This document shows, piece after piece, positions 47,152-56,323 of a stretch of 64,000 nt of DNA. Origin of the DNA: Chloroflexota bacterium (lineage in GTDB: Bacteria; Chloroflexota; Dehalococcoidia; Lucifugimonadales; UBA3495); contig JAPPGG010000047.1 in the NCBI GenBank assembly GCA_028875055.1, positions 53,026 through 117,025 on the forward strand, written 5' to 3'. The first letter of the stretch is position 1. Each line of letters begins with the position of its first letter. The notes beneath the pieces were generated by a model that saw only the letters and a list, made by a program, of their open reading frames with translations, ran no database searches and was not told the origin of the DNA. Both the position numbers and the translations under genes were made by a program.

Positions 47152-49185
47152 CTACCCCGTAACCCGCTTCTTGCGGTTGTTCATGTAGTCCACCAGGATG
47201 TATTCGCCCAGGTTTTCCGAGCTGCTGTAGAAGGCCCGGCCCCGGTTGATGCGGGTCATGCGGTCCACGAAGTTGACCAGCTGGTAGTTGTTCTCCAGCA
47301 TGAAAGTGTTGATGACGATGTTCTCCTGGGTGCAGCGCTTCACTTCCTTCAGCGTTTCCAGTTCGGTGCGGTAGCTGGGCGGGTAGTTGAAGTAGGAGCG
47401 GCCGTTCTCCAGGTGGGCTGTCGGTTCCCCGTCGGTGATGACCAGAATCTGGCGGGTGCCGCCCTTTTCCTTGGCCAGCAGGTTGCGGGACAGCATCAGC
47501 GCGTGGTGGAGGTTGGTGCCCGACACCCACGCGTTCCAGTTGAGGGAGGCCAGGTCTTCCTCCTTGATTTCCCGGGCGTAGTCGGAGAAACCCACCACGT
47601 GGAGGGTGTCGCGAGGGTACTGGGTACGGATCAGGGCGAAGAGGGCCAGGGTTACCTTCTTTGCGGCCTGCCAGTTGTTGAAAAGGCCCATAGAGCGGCT
47701 CTGGTCCAGCAGCACGATGGTGGCGGCGCGGGTCATGTGCTCGTTGCGGTAAATTTCAAAGTCCTGGGGGCTGATCTTTACCGGCACCTGGGGGCCGCCC
47801 CGCACGATGGCGTTCTTCACCGTGGACTGCAGGTCAATCTGGAATGGATCGCCGAACTCGTAAGGCTTGGTCTCGCCCAGCAGGTCGCCACCGGCGCCCC
47901 GGGTGTCAAGCTCGTGGTTGCCGGAGCGGTCCTTCTTCAGGTGGATGAAAACCTCCCTCAGGGCCTTCTGGCCGATGCGGCGGATGCCCCGGGCGGTCAA
48001 TTGCAGATCGTCGTCGCCGGTGACGTAGCCGGCCTCCTTGAGCAGCTGGCGCAGGCGGTCCAGTTCCTCCCAGGCGCGGCGGGCTTCCTCGCCCAGCAAC
48101 TGGGCCAGCTTGTCCGGGTCTATGTCGTCCAGGTCGCCGGTACGCAGGGCCTGCTGCAGCATCTGTTCCAGCTGGTCCAGGTCCTGGAACTGGCGCATCA
48201 TTTCCATGGCCTGCTCCAGGGTCATGCTGTCGTCGCCCAGGAAGGGGTACTGGCGGCGCAGGTCGTCCATGGGCATCAGCTGTTCCATCAGCGAGGCGAA
48301 CTCGGCCATCTGCTGCTGCATTCCCGGGTCCAGGGCCGACTGCATGGCGTCTTCCAGTTCGCGGCGGGCCTCGGGTGACATGCTGTCCAGCATGGACTGC
48401 ATCTGGGCCAGCTGCTGCTGGAGCATCTCCATCAGTTCTTCAAAGTTCCGGGGCGGGTTGTCGCCAAACATCCCGCCGAACTGCTGCATGAAACCGTCGA
48501 AGTCGGGCTCGCGGCCGGCCAGCTTGTCCCGCATCATTTCATTCAGCTGGCGCATCATTTCCTGCATGGCCGCCATCTGCTCGGGCGACATGTCCTGGAT
48601 CTGCTGCTGCATCTGCTGGCCCATGTTCTGGGCCATCTGCTGCTTGAGCATATCCAGCAGTTCCTGGAACATCTGCTGGGCATCGGGGTCGATGAAGTCG
48701 TACTCCATCAGCTCCTGGATCTGGCCGCCCAGGCTGTCGGGGAGGTTGTCCAGCTTCTCCCGGTTGCGGTCGGCCCGCTGCTTCAGCATGTCCAGCAGGT
48801 TTTCCTGCAAGGCCCGGTCCTCTTCGGAGGACTGGTTGACTTGCTCTCCCGCCTCCTCCATGCGCCGGTCAATGCCTTCCCGCTCGGTGCGGAGAATTTC
48901 ATCGAGCCGCTCCTTCAGGTCATCCACCACCGAGTCCATGTTGTGCTGCTGGAGTTCCTGGCGGCGCCGGTCGCGGAGCATGTCCATCAGCTCGCGGAGG
49001 CCGGGCATCTGCTGGCCGTTGCGGTCCTGCATGCCGTTGCGCAGCAACTCGCGCAGGGCCTGCATTACATCGCCCTGCTTGAGGAGTTCATCGGCCAGGC
49101 GGTCCATCAATTCGTCGGCGTCGATGTCGAAGATGTCCTGGGTTCCGTCCCACTGGGAGTAGCGGTAGGTGCGGTAGAAGAGCAT
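47152..49185 (-). CDS. vWA-domain protein with long Gln/Met-rich helical region
   Basis: 677 aa from the ATG at 49183-49185 behind GGGAGG. Residues 1-470 are mostly helical and rich in Gln, Met, Asp, Glu and Leu, with segments such as QMQQQIQDMSPEQMAAMQEM that suggest coiled coils. A von Willebrand A domain occupies about 489-677. Its MIDAS is complete: DQSRS at 494-498, Thr557 in SGTN and Asp585 in ITDGEP. Such proteins often pair with MoxR-type AAA ATPases, but none is adjacent. Probably cytoplasmic, metal-dependent protein binding. Confidence 0.85.
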   Translation of the reverse strand: MLFYRTYRYSQWDGTQDIFDIDADELMDRLADELLKQGDVMQALRELLRNGMQDRNGQQMPGLRELMDMLRDRRRQELQQHNMDSVVDDLKERLDEILRTEREGIDRRMEEAGEQVNQSSEEDRALQENLLDMLKQRADRNREKLDNLPDSLGGQIQELMEYDFIDPDAQQMFQELLDMLKQQMAQNMGQQMQQQIQDMSPEQMAAMQEMMRQLNEMMRDKLAGREPDFDGFMQQFGGMFGDNPPRNFEELMEMLQQQLAQMQSMLDSMSPEARRELEDAMQSALDPGMQQQMAEFASLMEQLMPMDDLRRQYPFLGDDSMTLEQAMEMMRQFQDLDQLEQMLQQALRTGDLDDIDPDKLAQLLGEEARRAWEELDRLRQLLKEAGYVTGDDDLQLTARGIRRIGQKALREVFIHLKKDRSGNHELDTRGAGGDLLGETKPYEFGDPFQIDLQSTVKNAIVRGGPQVPVKISPQDFEIYRNEHMTRAATIVLLDQSRSMGLFNNWQAAKKVTLALFALIRTQYPRDTLHVVGFSDYAREIKEEDLASLNWNAWVSGTNLHHALMLSRNLLAKEKGGTRQILVITDGEPTAHLENGRSYFNYPPSYRTELETLKEVKRCTQENIVINTFMLENNYQLVNFVDRMTRINRGRAFYSSSENLGEYILVDYMNNRKKRVTG

Positions 49186-49372
49186 ATCGGCCTCCCTTTG
49201 CCGGGTGGTGGACCGTTCGGGAGAATCGGGGAGTGCGGGAAGGGTTTTCGGGAATGATACAGGGCAATATGGCGGGCCGCAACAATAGATAAGGTCTTCT
49301 CTTGCCTTTTCCGGCAACAGATGCCGTGCGGGTTCAAATGCTTCTGGACCGGCGTCCCAAGGGGACTGCGGG

Positions 49373-50287
49373 CTAGCGGTTTCCGATAGTTATTGAGGTG
49401 AGGAAGTTGCCGTGGGATGTTACTTCCCACTCGTCCCCGTCCTCCGCCAGGGCGACTATTCTGCGAGAGTAAATGCCGGGAGGCAAGCCCTCCATATTTC
49501 GTTCCGAGACTGCGTTCTCCGGCAGGGGGAACCCGACGTTAAAAGATGGGGGGCTGATGCTGAAAGTCTCCATATAGGTAATGCCGTCTTTGCCCTTAAG
49601 AACCAGCCCCACCCCGGAAACAGGTTTGTTGAACTTGCACCCCATGCCATTGGCGTTATCCATTGCGGTTCGCAGTGGGTCATCCAATGACTTTAATGAT
49701 ATGGCCAAATCTCCACCCACCAGGGTGTTCGCACATTCGGAGCGCAGGGCTAATTCACCGGGCACATTCAGCCCGAACTCATAGGCTACCTCGTTGTATG
49801 GCTTGTTGTACTCGACGCCGTCCCAGTACTGCCACTGTCCGATTACGCGAATGTGGTAGTCTCCCGGGTCCAGATCAACATCCAGTATGGGGTATTCCGT
49901 GTTAGTTTCCCTGAAGTCCACCAGAATGTTCCCGTTTCGAGAATATATCTGGGCGAATACGTTCTCCGGCAGCGTTTCGGCGTCAATTCTGATGTGTATC
50001 TGCCCGCCAGGAACGCCCTCAGGATATGAGGTTATGCCCGACCAGGAATCGGCTTCGGTACAGGTGCGTTCACCCCTCGATTCGAACCGCCAGCAGTAGG
50101 TGCTGGGCGAGCCCCAAACCATTCCCGAGGGGTGTTTCAGAGCCATGACCGGCAGTGGGGGTACGGGCCAATCGTCGGGCCAGGCGGGGGCCGGAGGGTC
50201 GGCTTCACGGGTGCAGGCTTCAATCCCAAGAGAAAACAGCAACATTGCCAACACCAACAGGACCCAGCGGTTGCTCTCTTTCCCCAT
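49373..50287 (-). CDS. Predicted lipoprotein of unknown function
   Basis: 304 aa if started at the ATG at 50285-50287; an in-frame ATG at 50311 has no ribosome site. The signal peptide WVLLVLAMLLFSLGIEAC ends in a lipobox Cys, so it should be a lipid-anchored exported protein. Mature residues look beta-rich, with repeated YPILDVDLDPGDYHIRVIG and similar segments. No catalytic motif. Family not recognised. Confidence 0.8.
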   Translation of the reverse strand: MGKESNRWVLLVLAMLLFSLGIEACTREADPPAPAWPDDWPVPPLPVMALKHPSGMVWGSPSTYCWRFESRGERTCTEADSWSGITSYPEGVPGGQIHIRIDAETLPENVFAQIYSRNGNILVDFRETNTEYPILDVDLDPGDYHIRVIGQWQYWDGVEYNKPYNEVAYEFGLNVPGELALRSECANTLVGGDLAISLKSLDDPLRTAMDNANGMGCKFNKPVSGVGLVLKGKDGITYMETFSISPPSFNVGFPLPENAVSERNMEGLPPGIYSRRIVALAEDGDEWEVTSHGNFLTSITIGNR

Positions 50288-50412
50288 GCTGACTTGCTTC
50301 CCTGTTCCCATTGCCGGCGCTACTTAACTGCCCCTGCTGAGCCGGAAGTCAGTTCCCAGCCAGCAGGAGAGAAGTAATTTTGACGCATTTGTGCGGCTCC
50401 CGGCGCCCGGAA

Positions 50413-50838
50413 TCAGCCCGCGCCCAGGGCTTCCAGGCCTGCTTCGGCGCATTCCTGGTCCTGGGTGTAGTGGCCTCCGCTGACACCGATGCCGCCAATC
50501 ATCTTGCCGTCCACGTTGATGGGGGAGCCGCCGGCAAAGAGGATCATGTCTTCCTGGTGCGGCAGGCTGTGGAGCAGGGGCGGGTCTTCCTTGATGAACT
50601 CCCACAGGCCCTGGGTGGGTACTCCGAAGGATATAGCGGTCCAGGCCTTCTGCTGGGCAACGCGCACGGCCAGCAGGGCGGCGCCGTCCATCCGGCTGAA
50701 GGCTTTCAGGGTTCCGTCGGGGTCCACAACGGCAATGGCCATGGGAACGCCGATCTCGGCGGCCTTTGCGGCGGCGGCGGCAACGGCCTGGTGGGCAGCT
50801 TCCAGGGTGATGCTGGACTTTTCGAAGGATGCGGGCAT
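50413..50838 (-). CDS. GlcG/HbpS-like protein (DUF336)
   Basis: 141 aa. It shows ITLEAAHQAVAAAAAKAAEI, PMAIAVVDPDGTLKAFSRMDGA and MIGGIGVSGGHYTQDQECAE, the DUF336 pattern. Family members bind heme or cobalamin or act in glycolate-type operons. ATG at 50836-50838 follows GAGGTGG. Function here is not fixed by neighbours. Confidence 0.9.
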   Translation of the reverse strand: MPASFEKSSITLEAAHQAVAAAAAKAAEIGVPMAIAVVDPDGTLKAFSRMDGAALLAVRVAQQKAWTAISFGVPTQGLWEFIKEDPPLLHSLPHQEDMILFAGGSPINVDGKMIGGIGVSGGHYTQDQECAEAGLEALGAG

Positions 50839-51049
50839 GGCGGTACCACCTCACAATGGAATGTAACGGCCTAAATATACACCAACCAGGTGAGGGCAAC
50901 TACCTGCAGGTCCCGCTTGCACTCTACGGCACAACCGCCGATAGCCCCGGTACTTTCACCAATCTATGGTACTATTGGGCGGAGAAGCAAATACGCGTCC
51001 GCACGGCGGCCAAACCCCGCCGGCCAAGCAGCGTTCAGGAGGAACTGTT

Positions 51050-52069
51050 ATGCCATTTGGAGGCAACGACTGGCTGGCCCTTACCCAGGAACCGACGCTG
51101 GAGCCGGGACTGCCCATCTGCGACCCCCATCACCATTTCTGGGACGGTCGCACCGAGCGGATGCCCTACCAGCGCTACCTGATTCACGAGCTGGCCGACG
51201 ACATAAACAGCGGCCACAACGTCCGGTCCACCGTCTTCATCGAGGCCAGGTCCATGTACCGGCCCGCGGGTCCCGATCAAATCCGCCCCGTGGGAGAGGT
51301 GGAGTTCGTCCAGGGCATAGCGGCAGCCAGCGCCAGCGGAATATATGGCGAGGGGCGTGCCGCGTCAGCCATAATCGGCGCGGCCAACCTGGACCTGGGT
51401 GCGGAGGTGGAGTCGGTGCTGGAAGAACTGCAGGAAGCCAGCCCCAACCGGTTCCGGGGCATCCGGTCCCACACGGGTTACGATCCTCATCCCGAGATTG
51501 AAAGCCGCGCTCCCCAGGGCCGAATGGCCGATCCCAATTTCCGTGCTGGGGCGCAGGCGCTGGCGCGCAAGGGCCTGGTGATGGATATCACCGCCTACTT
51601 CCACCAGGCAGGGGAGATGGCCGACTTCGCCCGGGCCGTGCCCGACCTGCCCATTATCTTCAACCACATTGGCGGCCTGCTGAGGGTGGGACCTTACGGG
51701 GGAAGAGACGACGAGGTGCTGGCCCAGTGGCGTGAGAGCATAGACACGGTGGCGGCCTGCCCTAACATCTACATGAAGCTGGGCGGCGTGGGCCAGCCGC
51801 GATATGGCTTCGACTGGCACGAGTGGAACCGGCCCATCGGCTCGGAAGCGCTGGCGGAGTCCCTGGGGCCGTTGATGAACTACTGCATCGAGAAGTTCGG
51901 GCCGGAACGGTGCATGTTTGAGAGCAACTTCCCCGTGGACAAGGTGTCTTTTTCCTACAACGTGCTGTTCAACGCCTTCAAGCGGCTGTCGGCCAGCTAT
52001 TCTTCCAGCGAACGGGCGGCGCTGTTCCACGACACGGCGGCCGGCGTGTACGGGATAGACTACCGGTAG
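51050..52069 (+). CDS. Amidohydrolase-family metal-dependent hydrolase
   Basis: 339 aa from the ATG at 51050, after AGGAGG. The metal motif DPHHHFWDG at residues 25-33 is typical of the amidohydrolase 2 family (decarboxylase or lactonase type). Later parts include IIFNHIGGLLRVGPYGG and RCMFESNFPVDKVSFSYNVL, with the conserved Asn-Pro near the active site. It probably hydrolyses or decarboxylates a small carboxylate. The substrate is unknown. Confidence 0.9.
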   Translation: MPFGGNDWLALTQEPTLEPGLPICDPHHHFWDGRTERMPYQRYLIHELADDINSGHNVRSTVFIEARSMYRPAGPDQIRPVGEVEFVQGIAAASASGIYGEGRAASAIIGAANLDLGAEVESVLEELQEASPNRFRGIRSHTGYDPHPEIESRAPQGRMADPNFRAGAQALARKGLVMDITAYFHQAGEMADFARAVPDLPIIFNHIGGLLRVGPYGGRDDEVLAQWRESIDTVAACPNIYMKLGGVGQPRYGFDWHEWNRPIGSEALAESLGPLMNYCIEKFGPERCMFESNFPVDKVSFSYNVLFNAFKRLSASYSSSERAALFHDTAAGVYGIDYR

Positions 52070-52223
52070 GGCACTTGATTGCCTGTCGGGTTCCGGGACC
52101 GGTGGATACTTCCGGCTCCGGAATGCACCGGGTCCGGATTGTTCCTGGGTACAAATACCTCGAAATACTACTGACAGGCGACCGTGGCTTTAGCCGGCAA
52201 AGGCGTGCTTAAATGCCGGCGCA

Positions 52224-52670
52224 ATGGTTGAACAGAGGCAAAATAGAGAGTCCGTTTGGAGCCTTGCGCGAAGTTGGGTCCCCTGGTTCCTGATCCTTGT
52301 TTGTCTAATGACAGTGTCCTGGACAAGCTTCGTATTCTGGGTGGAGGTCACTCAGTTTGATCACCAGTCCAGGGCCCAGTTGGTAATATCAGCAATCAAC
52401 AAGAGCGGTCCGGCTTCGCCCCTGATCTTCTTGATGGCGATCCTGGCCGTATCTGCGGTTGACTCACTGGAGGGTACCATCGTGGTCACCAAGAGATATC
52501 TTGATAACAAGCTCGTGGAGCCCGTAAGAAGACGGCTTCGAGAAGAAGGCGCATCCGAAGAGCGGAAGCGATGGCAGGCCTGGAACAAGAGAAGGATCGA
52601 AGCGGAATCCAGGGGCGAATCCTTTGACGAACCACCGCCTGATCCTTCCTCAACCGATGTGGCTGACTGA
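52224..52670 (+). CDS. Two-helix membrane protein with a charged tail
   Basis: 148 aa. Helices lie at about 19-41 and 64-82. The cytoplasmic-looking tail, residues 88-148, contains VTKRYLDNKLVEPVRRRLRE and RWQAWNKRRIEAESRGESFD, then EPPP. That tail aligns with the whole of the next, soluble gene product. No enzymatic motif. It lies 14 nt upstream of the next gene. Confidence 0.72.
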   Translation: MVEQRQNRESVWSLARSWVPWFLILVCLMTVSWTSFVFWVEVTQFDHQSRAQLVISAINKSGPASPLIFLMAILAVSAVDSLEGTIVVTKRYLDNKLVEPVRRRLREEGASEERKRWQAWNKRRIEAESRGESFDEPPPDPSSTDVAD

Positions 52671-52684
52671 TCAGAGGAGGAATC

Positions 52685-52906
52685 ATGGTTACCAAGAAGT
52701 TCCTGGAGGAGAAATTCCTGGATCCATGGGTCGAGAGGCGTCGGGAGCAAGACCGCAAGCGTGGCTTGGAAGAAGGCCGACATGAAGAGCGTAAATTGTG
52801 GATAGAATGGTACCAGCGCCAGCAGAGGGCATATGCCAAGGGTGAGCCTTTCGACGAACCACCCCCGGGCTCCGGCAACTCCAGCGACACTCCGGCCTTC
52901 TATTAG
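52685..52906 (+). CDS. Small soluble paralogue of the upstream protein's tail
   Basis: 73 aa, behind GAGGAGG. It begins VTKKFLEEKFLDPW, continues through a basic RREQDRKRGLEEGRHEERKL segment, and ends in GEPFDEPPPG. It lines up with residues 88-140 of the preceding membrane protein. The shared layout suggests recent duplication and a common binding partner. The family is widespread as hypothetical proteins; function unknown. Confidence 0.72.
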   Translation: MVTKKFLEEKFLDPWVERRREQDRKRGLEEGRHEERKLWIEWYQRQQRAYAKGEPFDEPPPGSGNSSDTPAFY

Positions 52907-52959
52907 CCTGCCTGAAGCTGGAAGGCCCTGCAGACTCTGTTTACGAGGGAAGCCGCTTC

Positions 52960-54306
52960 ATGAAAGCAACCCAAACCCTGGCCCAGTTTATTGCCGATAC
53001 CACCTACGACTCGCTGCCATCGCCAACGGTGGAGGCGGCCAAGATTGCCATCCTGGACGGCGTCGCCAACATGGTGGCCGGTTCGGTGCAGGAACTGGCC
53101 GACATCATCGGCCGCTACACGCAGGAAAGCGGAGGGGCGCCCCAAGCCTCCGTGGTGGGCTGGGGTTTCAAGACCAACCCGCCGGCCGCGGCTTTTGCCA
53201 ACGGGGTCTTCGGTCACTGCCTGGACTACGAAATCCAGGGGTTTCCACCCACCCACGGCACCTCCTCCTGCCTGCCGGCTGCCCTGGCCCTGGCTGAGCT
53301 TCACCACGCCTCCGGCAGGGAAGTCATTACTGCGTACACCCTGGGATGGGAGGTGCAGGGGCGGCTGCGGGCCGCTTCCGCTCCGGCAACTGCGCCCGCC
53401 TACCACCCGCCGGGGCTGGTGGGTCCAATGGGAGGCGCGGCCGCGGCTTCCAAGGCCCTGGGCCTGGACGGCTCCCAAACCCTGATGGCCCTGGGCATAG
53501 CGGCGTCCCGCACCGGCGGCCTTACCGCCAATACCGGCACCATGGTCAAGTCCACCCACCCGGGCAACGCGGCCCGCATGGGAGCGGAGGCGGCAATACT
53601 GGCTGGCATGGGCTACACCGCCAGCGATGAGGTACTGGAGTCTCCGGTGGGTTATGCGGCAGCGCTGTTTGGGGGCAGCTTCGACTGGGAGGTGGCCACG
53701 GGCGGCCTGGGTAATTCGTGGCGGCTGACCGATCCCGGCTTTGATATCAAGCGGTTCCCCGCCCAGGTCTATATGCAGAACGTGATAGAGGCGGCCCTGA
53801 ACCTGCGAGAGGAAAATGGCCTGGAAGCTGAGGCCATAGAGCAGGTTACGATTCGCCGCCGGGGTCGGGGTCATTCCGGTCCGGTGCCCCGCAGCGGCCT
53901 GGACGGGAAGTTCAGCGTTGAATACTGCGCTGCCGCCGCCCTGCTGGACGGCCAGGTTGGCATCGATACCTTCACCGACGAACGGCGTTTCGCCCCTGAT
54001 ATGGTGGACATGCTGGGCCGCATCAGCGTGGAACCCGAGGGCCCGGAGTCGGGCGCGACCCTGGCGACCGCCCTGCTGAAGAACGGCAGCGCCGTCAGCG
54101 CCGAGTGCAGCGCCTTCCGTGGCTCGGCCCGCAACCCCATGTCCCGCGAGGAGCGGCTGGTTAAGGTTCGGGACTGCTTTACCAGGTCCCTGTCGGAAGC
54201 AGACACGGAGCGGGCGCTGGAGATGCTGGAAAACCTGGAACAGGTTGACGACCTGGCAGAACTGATGGCCATCCTGGGCAGGCCCGCCGCGAAGACCGCT
54301 AACTGA
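52960..54306 (+). CDS. MmgE/PrpD family protein
   Basis: 448 aa. It begins QTLAQFIADTTYDSLPSPTV, then AAKIAILDGVANMVAGS, matching the MmgE/PrpD N-terminal helical domain. The LGWEVQGRLRAASAPATAPA and TVKSTHPGNAARMGAEAA-like segments also fit (here GTMVKSTHPGNAARMG). Family members are 2-methylcitrate dehydratases or related lyases. It sits with other catabolic genes. The substrate is unknown. Confidence 0.9.
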   Translation: MKATQTLAQFIADTTYDSLPSPTVEAAKIAILDGVANMVAGSVQELADIIGRYTQESGGAPQASVVGWGFKTNPPAAAFANGVFGHCLDYEIQGFPPTHGTSSCLPAALALAELHHASGREVITAYTLGWEVQGRLRAASAPATAPAYHPPGLVGPMGGAAAASKALGLDGSQTLMALGIAASRTGGLTANTGTMVKSTHPGNAARMGAEAAILAGMGYTASDEVLESPVGYAAALFGGSFDWEVATGGLGNSWRLTDPGFDIKRFPAQVYMQNVIEAALNLREENGLEAEAIEQVTIRRRGRGHSGPVPRSGLDGKFSVEYCAAAALLDGQVGIDTFTDERRFAPDMVDMLGRISVEPEGPESGATLATALLKNGSAVSAECSAFRGSARNPMSREERLVKVRDCFTRSLSEADTERALEMLENLEQVDDLAELMAILGRPAAKTAN

Positions 54307-54349
54307 TTGGCGGCTCTTTCTTCTCGAACTGTTCGAGGAGGGAGGAAAT

Positions 54350-56149
54350 ATGGACGAGGCTTTAGCAAAAGAGCTGACGGTATTCGCTGTCCTCGTTGCA
54401 TCCCTGGCGCTGTTCGTGTTTGGCAGGTGGCGCTACGACGTGGTTGCCATCTCAGCCCTGCTGGCGCTGGCGCTCGCCGGCATAGTGCCGGCCGCGGAGG
54501 CTTACAAGGGTTTCGGCCATCCGGCGGTGATTACCGTAGCCGCAGTGCTGGTCCTGAGCCGCGCCCTGTACAACTCCGGCGTAGTTGACGTAATTGCCGC
54601 CTGGTATTCCCGAATTCCCGACCTGCTTACCTTCAGGGTAGCGGCCCTTTCGGGAATGACCGCCTTTCTCTCGGCCTTTATGAACAACGTGGGGGCGGTG
54701 AGCCGGTTGCTCCCGGTGGTGGTCCGCGTCTCCAACCGGAGCGACCATCCGCCGTCACGATTTCTCATGCCCCTGGCCTTCGCGTCGCTGCTGGGAGGGT
54801 TGACCACGCTTATCGGGACGCCTCCCAACCTCATAATTTCCAAGTTCCGCGAGGACGAGCTGGGCGTCCCCTACCAGATGTTTGATTTCGCACCGGTTGG
54901 GGTGGCCATTACCGTTGCCGGGGTAGCCTTCCTGGCCCTGGTGGCCTGGCGTCTTATTCCCACGCGCCAGGCGCCCCTGACGCTGGGAGATACCCTGGAC
55001 GTTGAAAACTACATGACCGAAGTTCGGGTCCCCGAGAATTCCAGGTTTGTCGGCATGCTGCTCCGGGATATTGAAGAGTCTGCCAACGAGGAAGTTACCA
55101 TCGCAGGCCTGCTGCATCGTGGACTGGTTTACCCCGCGCCTTCCAGCTTCCAGATTATCGACGCCAACGATGTCCTCATCATTGAGGCGGACCCGGATGA
55201 TCTCAAGACTTTTGTTGACAACACTGGCTTTGAACTGGAAGGCTCCCGTGACTTCCAGGAAGAAATCAGGCAGTCGCTGGCTTCCGGGGATGTTTCCATA
55301 ATAGAGGCCATCGCGGCGCCTGAGAGTCCGGTGCTGGGGAGAACGGCCCGGGACCTCCACCTGCACGCGGAGTATGGGGTGAACCTCCTGGGCGTGTCCC
55401 GACAGGGGCAGCGGATCATTCGCCGGTTGAGCCGCATTGACTTCCGGGTTGGCGACGTGCTGCTCATCCAGGGCCAGGATGAAGTTGTTCAGACGGCGCT
55501 GCCCCGGCTGGGCCTGCTGCCCCTGGCCCAGAGGGAGCTTCGCATTGGTCAGCAGCGGCGTCTCTTCTTTCCCATTGCCGTGTTCACCGGCGCGTTGCTG
55601 CTGACATCCCTTGGTTTGCTGTCGGTGCAGGTGTCATTCGTCAGCGCCATAGCCATCCTTGTGGTAACCAGATTCGTGACCCTTCAGGATGCCTACAACG
55701 CTATAGACTGGCCAATAATTGTGCTGCTGGGCGCCATGATACCTGTGGGAGAGGCGCTGGAAACTACGGGAGGCGCCGCGCGAATCGCGTCCACGCTGGC
55801 GGGGTTGGGAGCCTTTCTGCCGCCATGGGCCATGCTGGGCACGCTGCTGGTATCAACCCTGCTGCTGTCGGCTATAATTAACAATGCCGCCGCCGTAATA
55901 CTGATGGCGCCCATCGGCATCAGCGTGGCCCAGGCCCTGGGGGCGTCCCTGGACCCCTTCCTGATGGCGGTGGCCATCGGCGGGTCGTCGGCCTTCCTGA
56001 CGCCCATTGGGCACCAGTCCAATACCATCGTCATGGGGCCGGGAGGCTATCACTTCGTGGACTATTTCATAGTTGGTCTTCCCATGGTGGTGGTGATAGT
56101 TGCCGTGGCCATTCCCGCCATAATGTGGGTATGGCCCCTGGGGATATAG
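54350..56149 (+). CDS. SLC13/DASS-like ion transporter with TrkA-C domains
   Basis: 599 aa, behind GGAGGGAGG. The N-terminal transporter half (about residues 1-205) has GFGHPAVITVAAVLVLSRAL, AFMNNVGAVSRLLPVVVRVS and GTPPNLIISKFRE. Two soluble RCK-C-like domains lie at about 215-400, carrying PENSRFVGMLLRDIEE and APESPVLGRTARDLHL segments. The second transporter half follows, with INNAAAVILMAPIG. It resembles sodium-coupled anion transporters with regulatory domains. Confidence 0.9.
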   Translation: MDEALAKELTVFAVLVASLALFVFGRWRYDVVAISALLALALAGIVPAAEAYKGFGHPAVITVAAVLVLSRALYNSGVVDVIAAWYSRIPDLLTFRVAALSGMTAFLSAFMNNVGAVSRLLPVVVRVSNRSDHPPSRFLMPLAFASLLGGLTTLIGTPPNLIISKFREDELGVPYQMFDFAPVGVAITVAGVAFLALVAWRLIPTRQAPLTLGDTLDVENYMTEVRVPENSRFVGMLLRDIEESANEEVTIAGLLHRGLVYPAPSSFQIIDANDVLIIEADPDDLKTFVDNTGFELEGSRDFQEEIRQSLASGDVSIIEAIAAPESPVLGRTARDLHLHAEYGVNLLGVSRQGQRIIRRLSRIDFRVGDVLLIQGQDEVVQTALPRLGLLPLAQRELRIGQQRRLFFPIAVFTGALLLTSLGLLSVQVSFVSAIAILVVTRFVTLQDAYNAIDWPIIVLLGAMIPVGEALETTGGAARIASTLAGLGAFLPPWAMLGTLLVSTLLLSAIINNAAAVILMAPIGISVAQALGASLDPFLMAVAIGGSSAFLTPIGHQSNTIVMGPGGYHFVDYFIVGLPMVVVIVAVAIPAIMWVWPLGI

Positions 56150-56323
56150 GACGGGGGCGGGTGGGGGGCTGCATTGGAGCCTTTCAGCTTTTCATTGCTT
56201 TAAGTTGCGCAAAGGACTCTTGCGAGCCTGATGCTGCTGACAGTAGCTCATTGCAAAGGAACCCCTTATCTCCTAACATTCCAGAGTCACAATCATACGT
56301 ACTGTGTTGGGAGATGATGGAAC

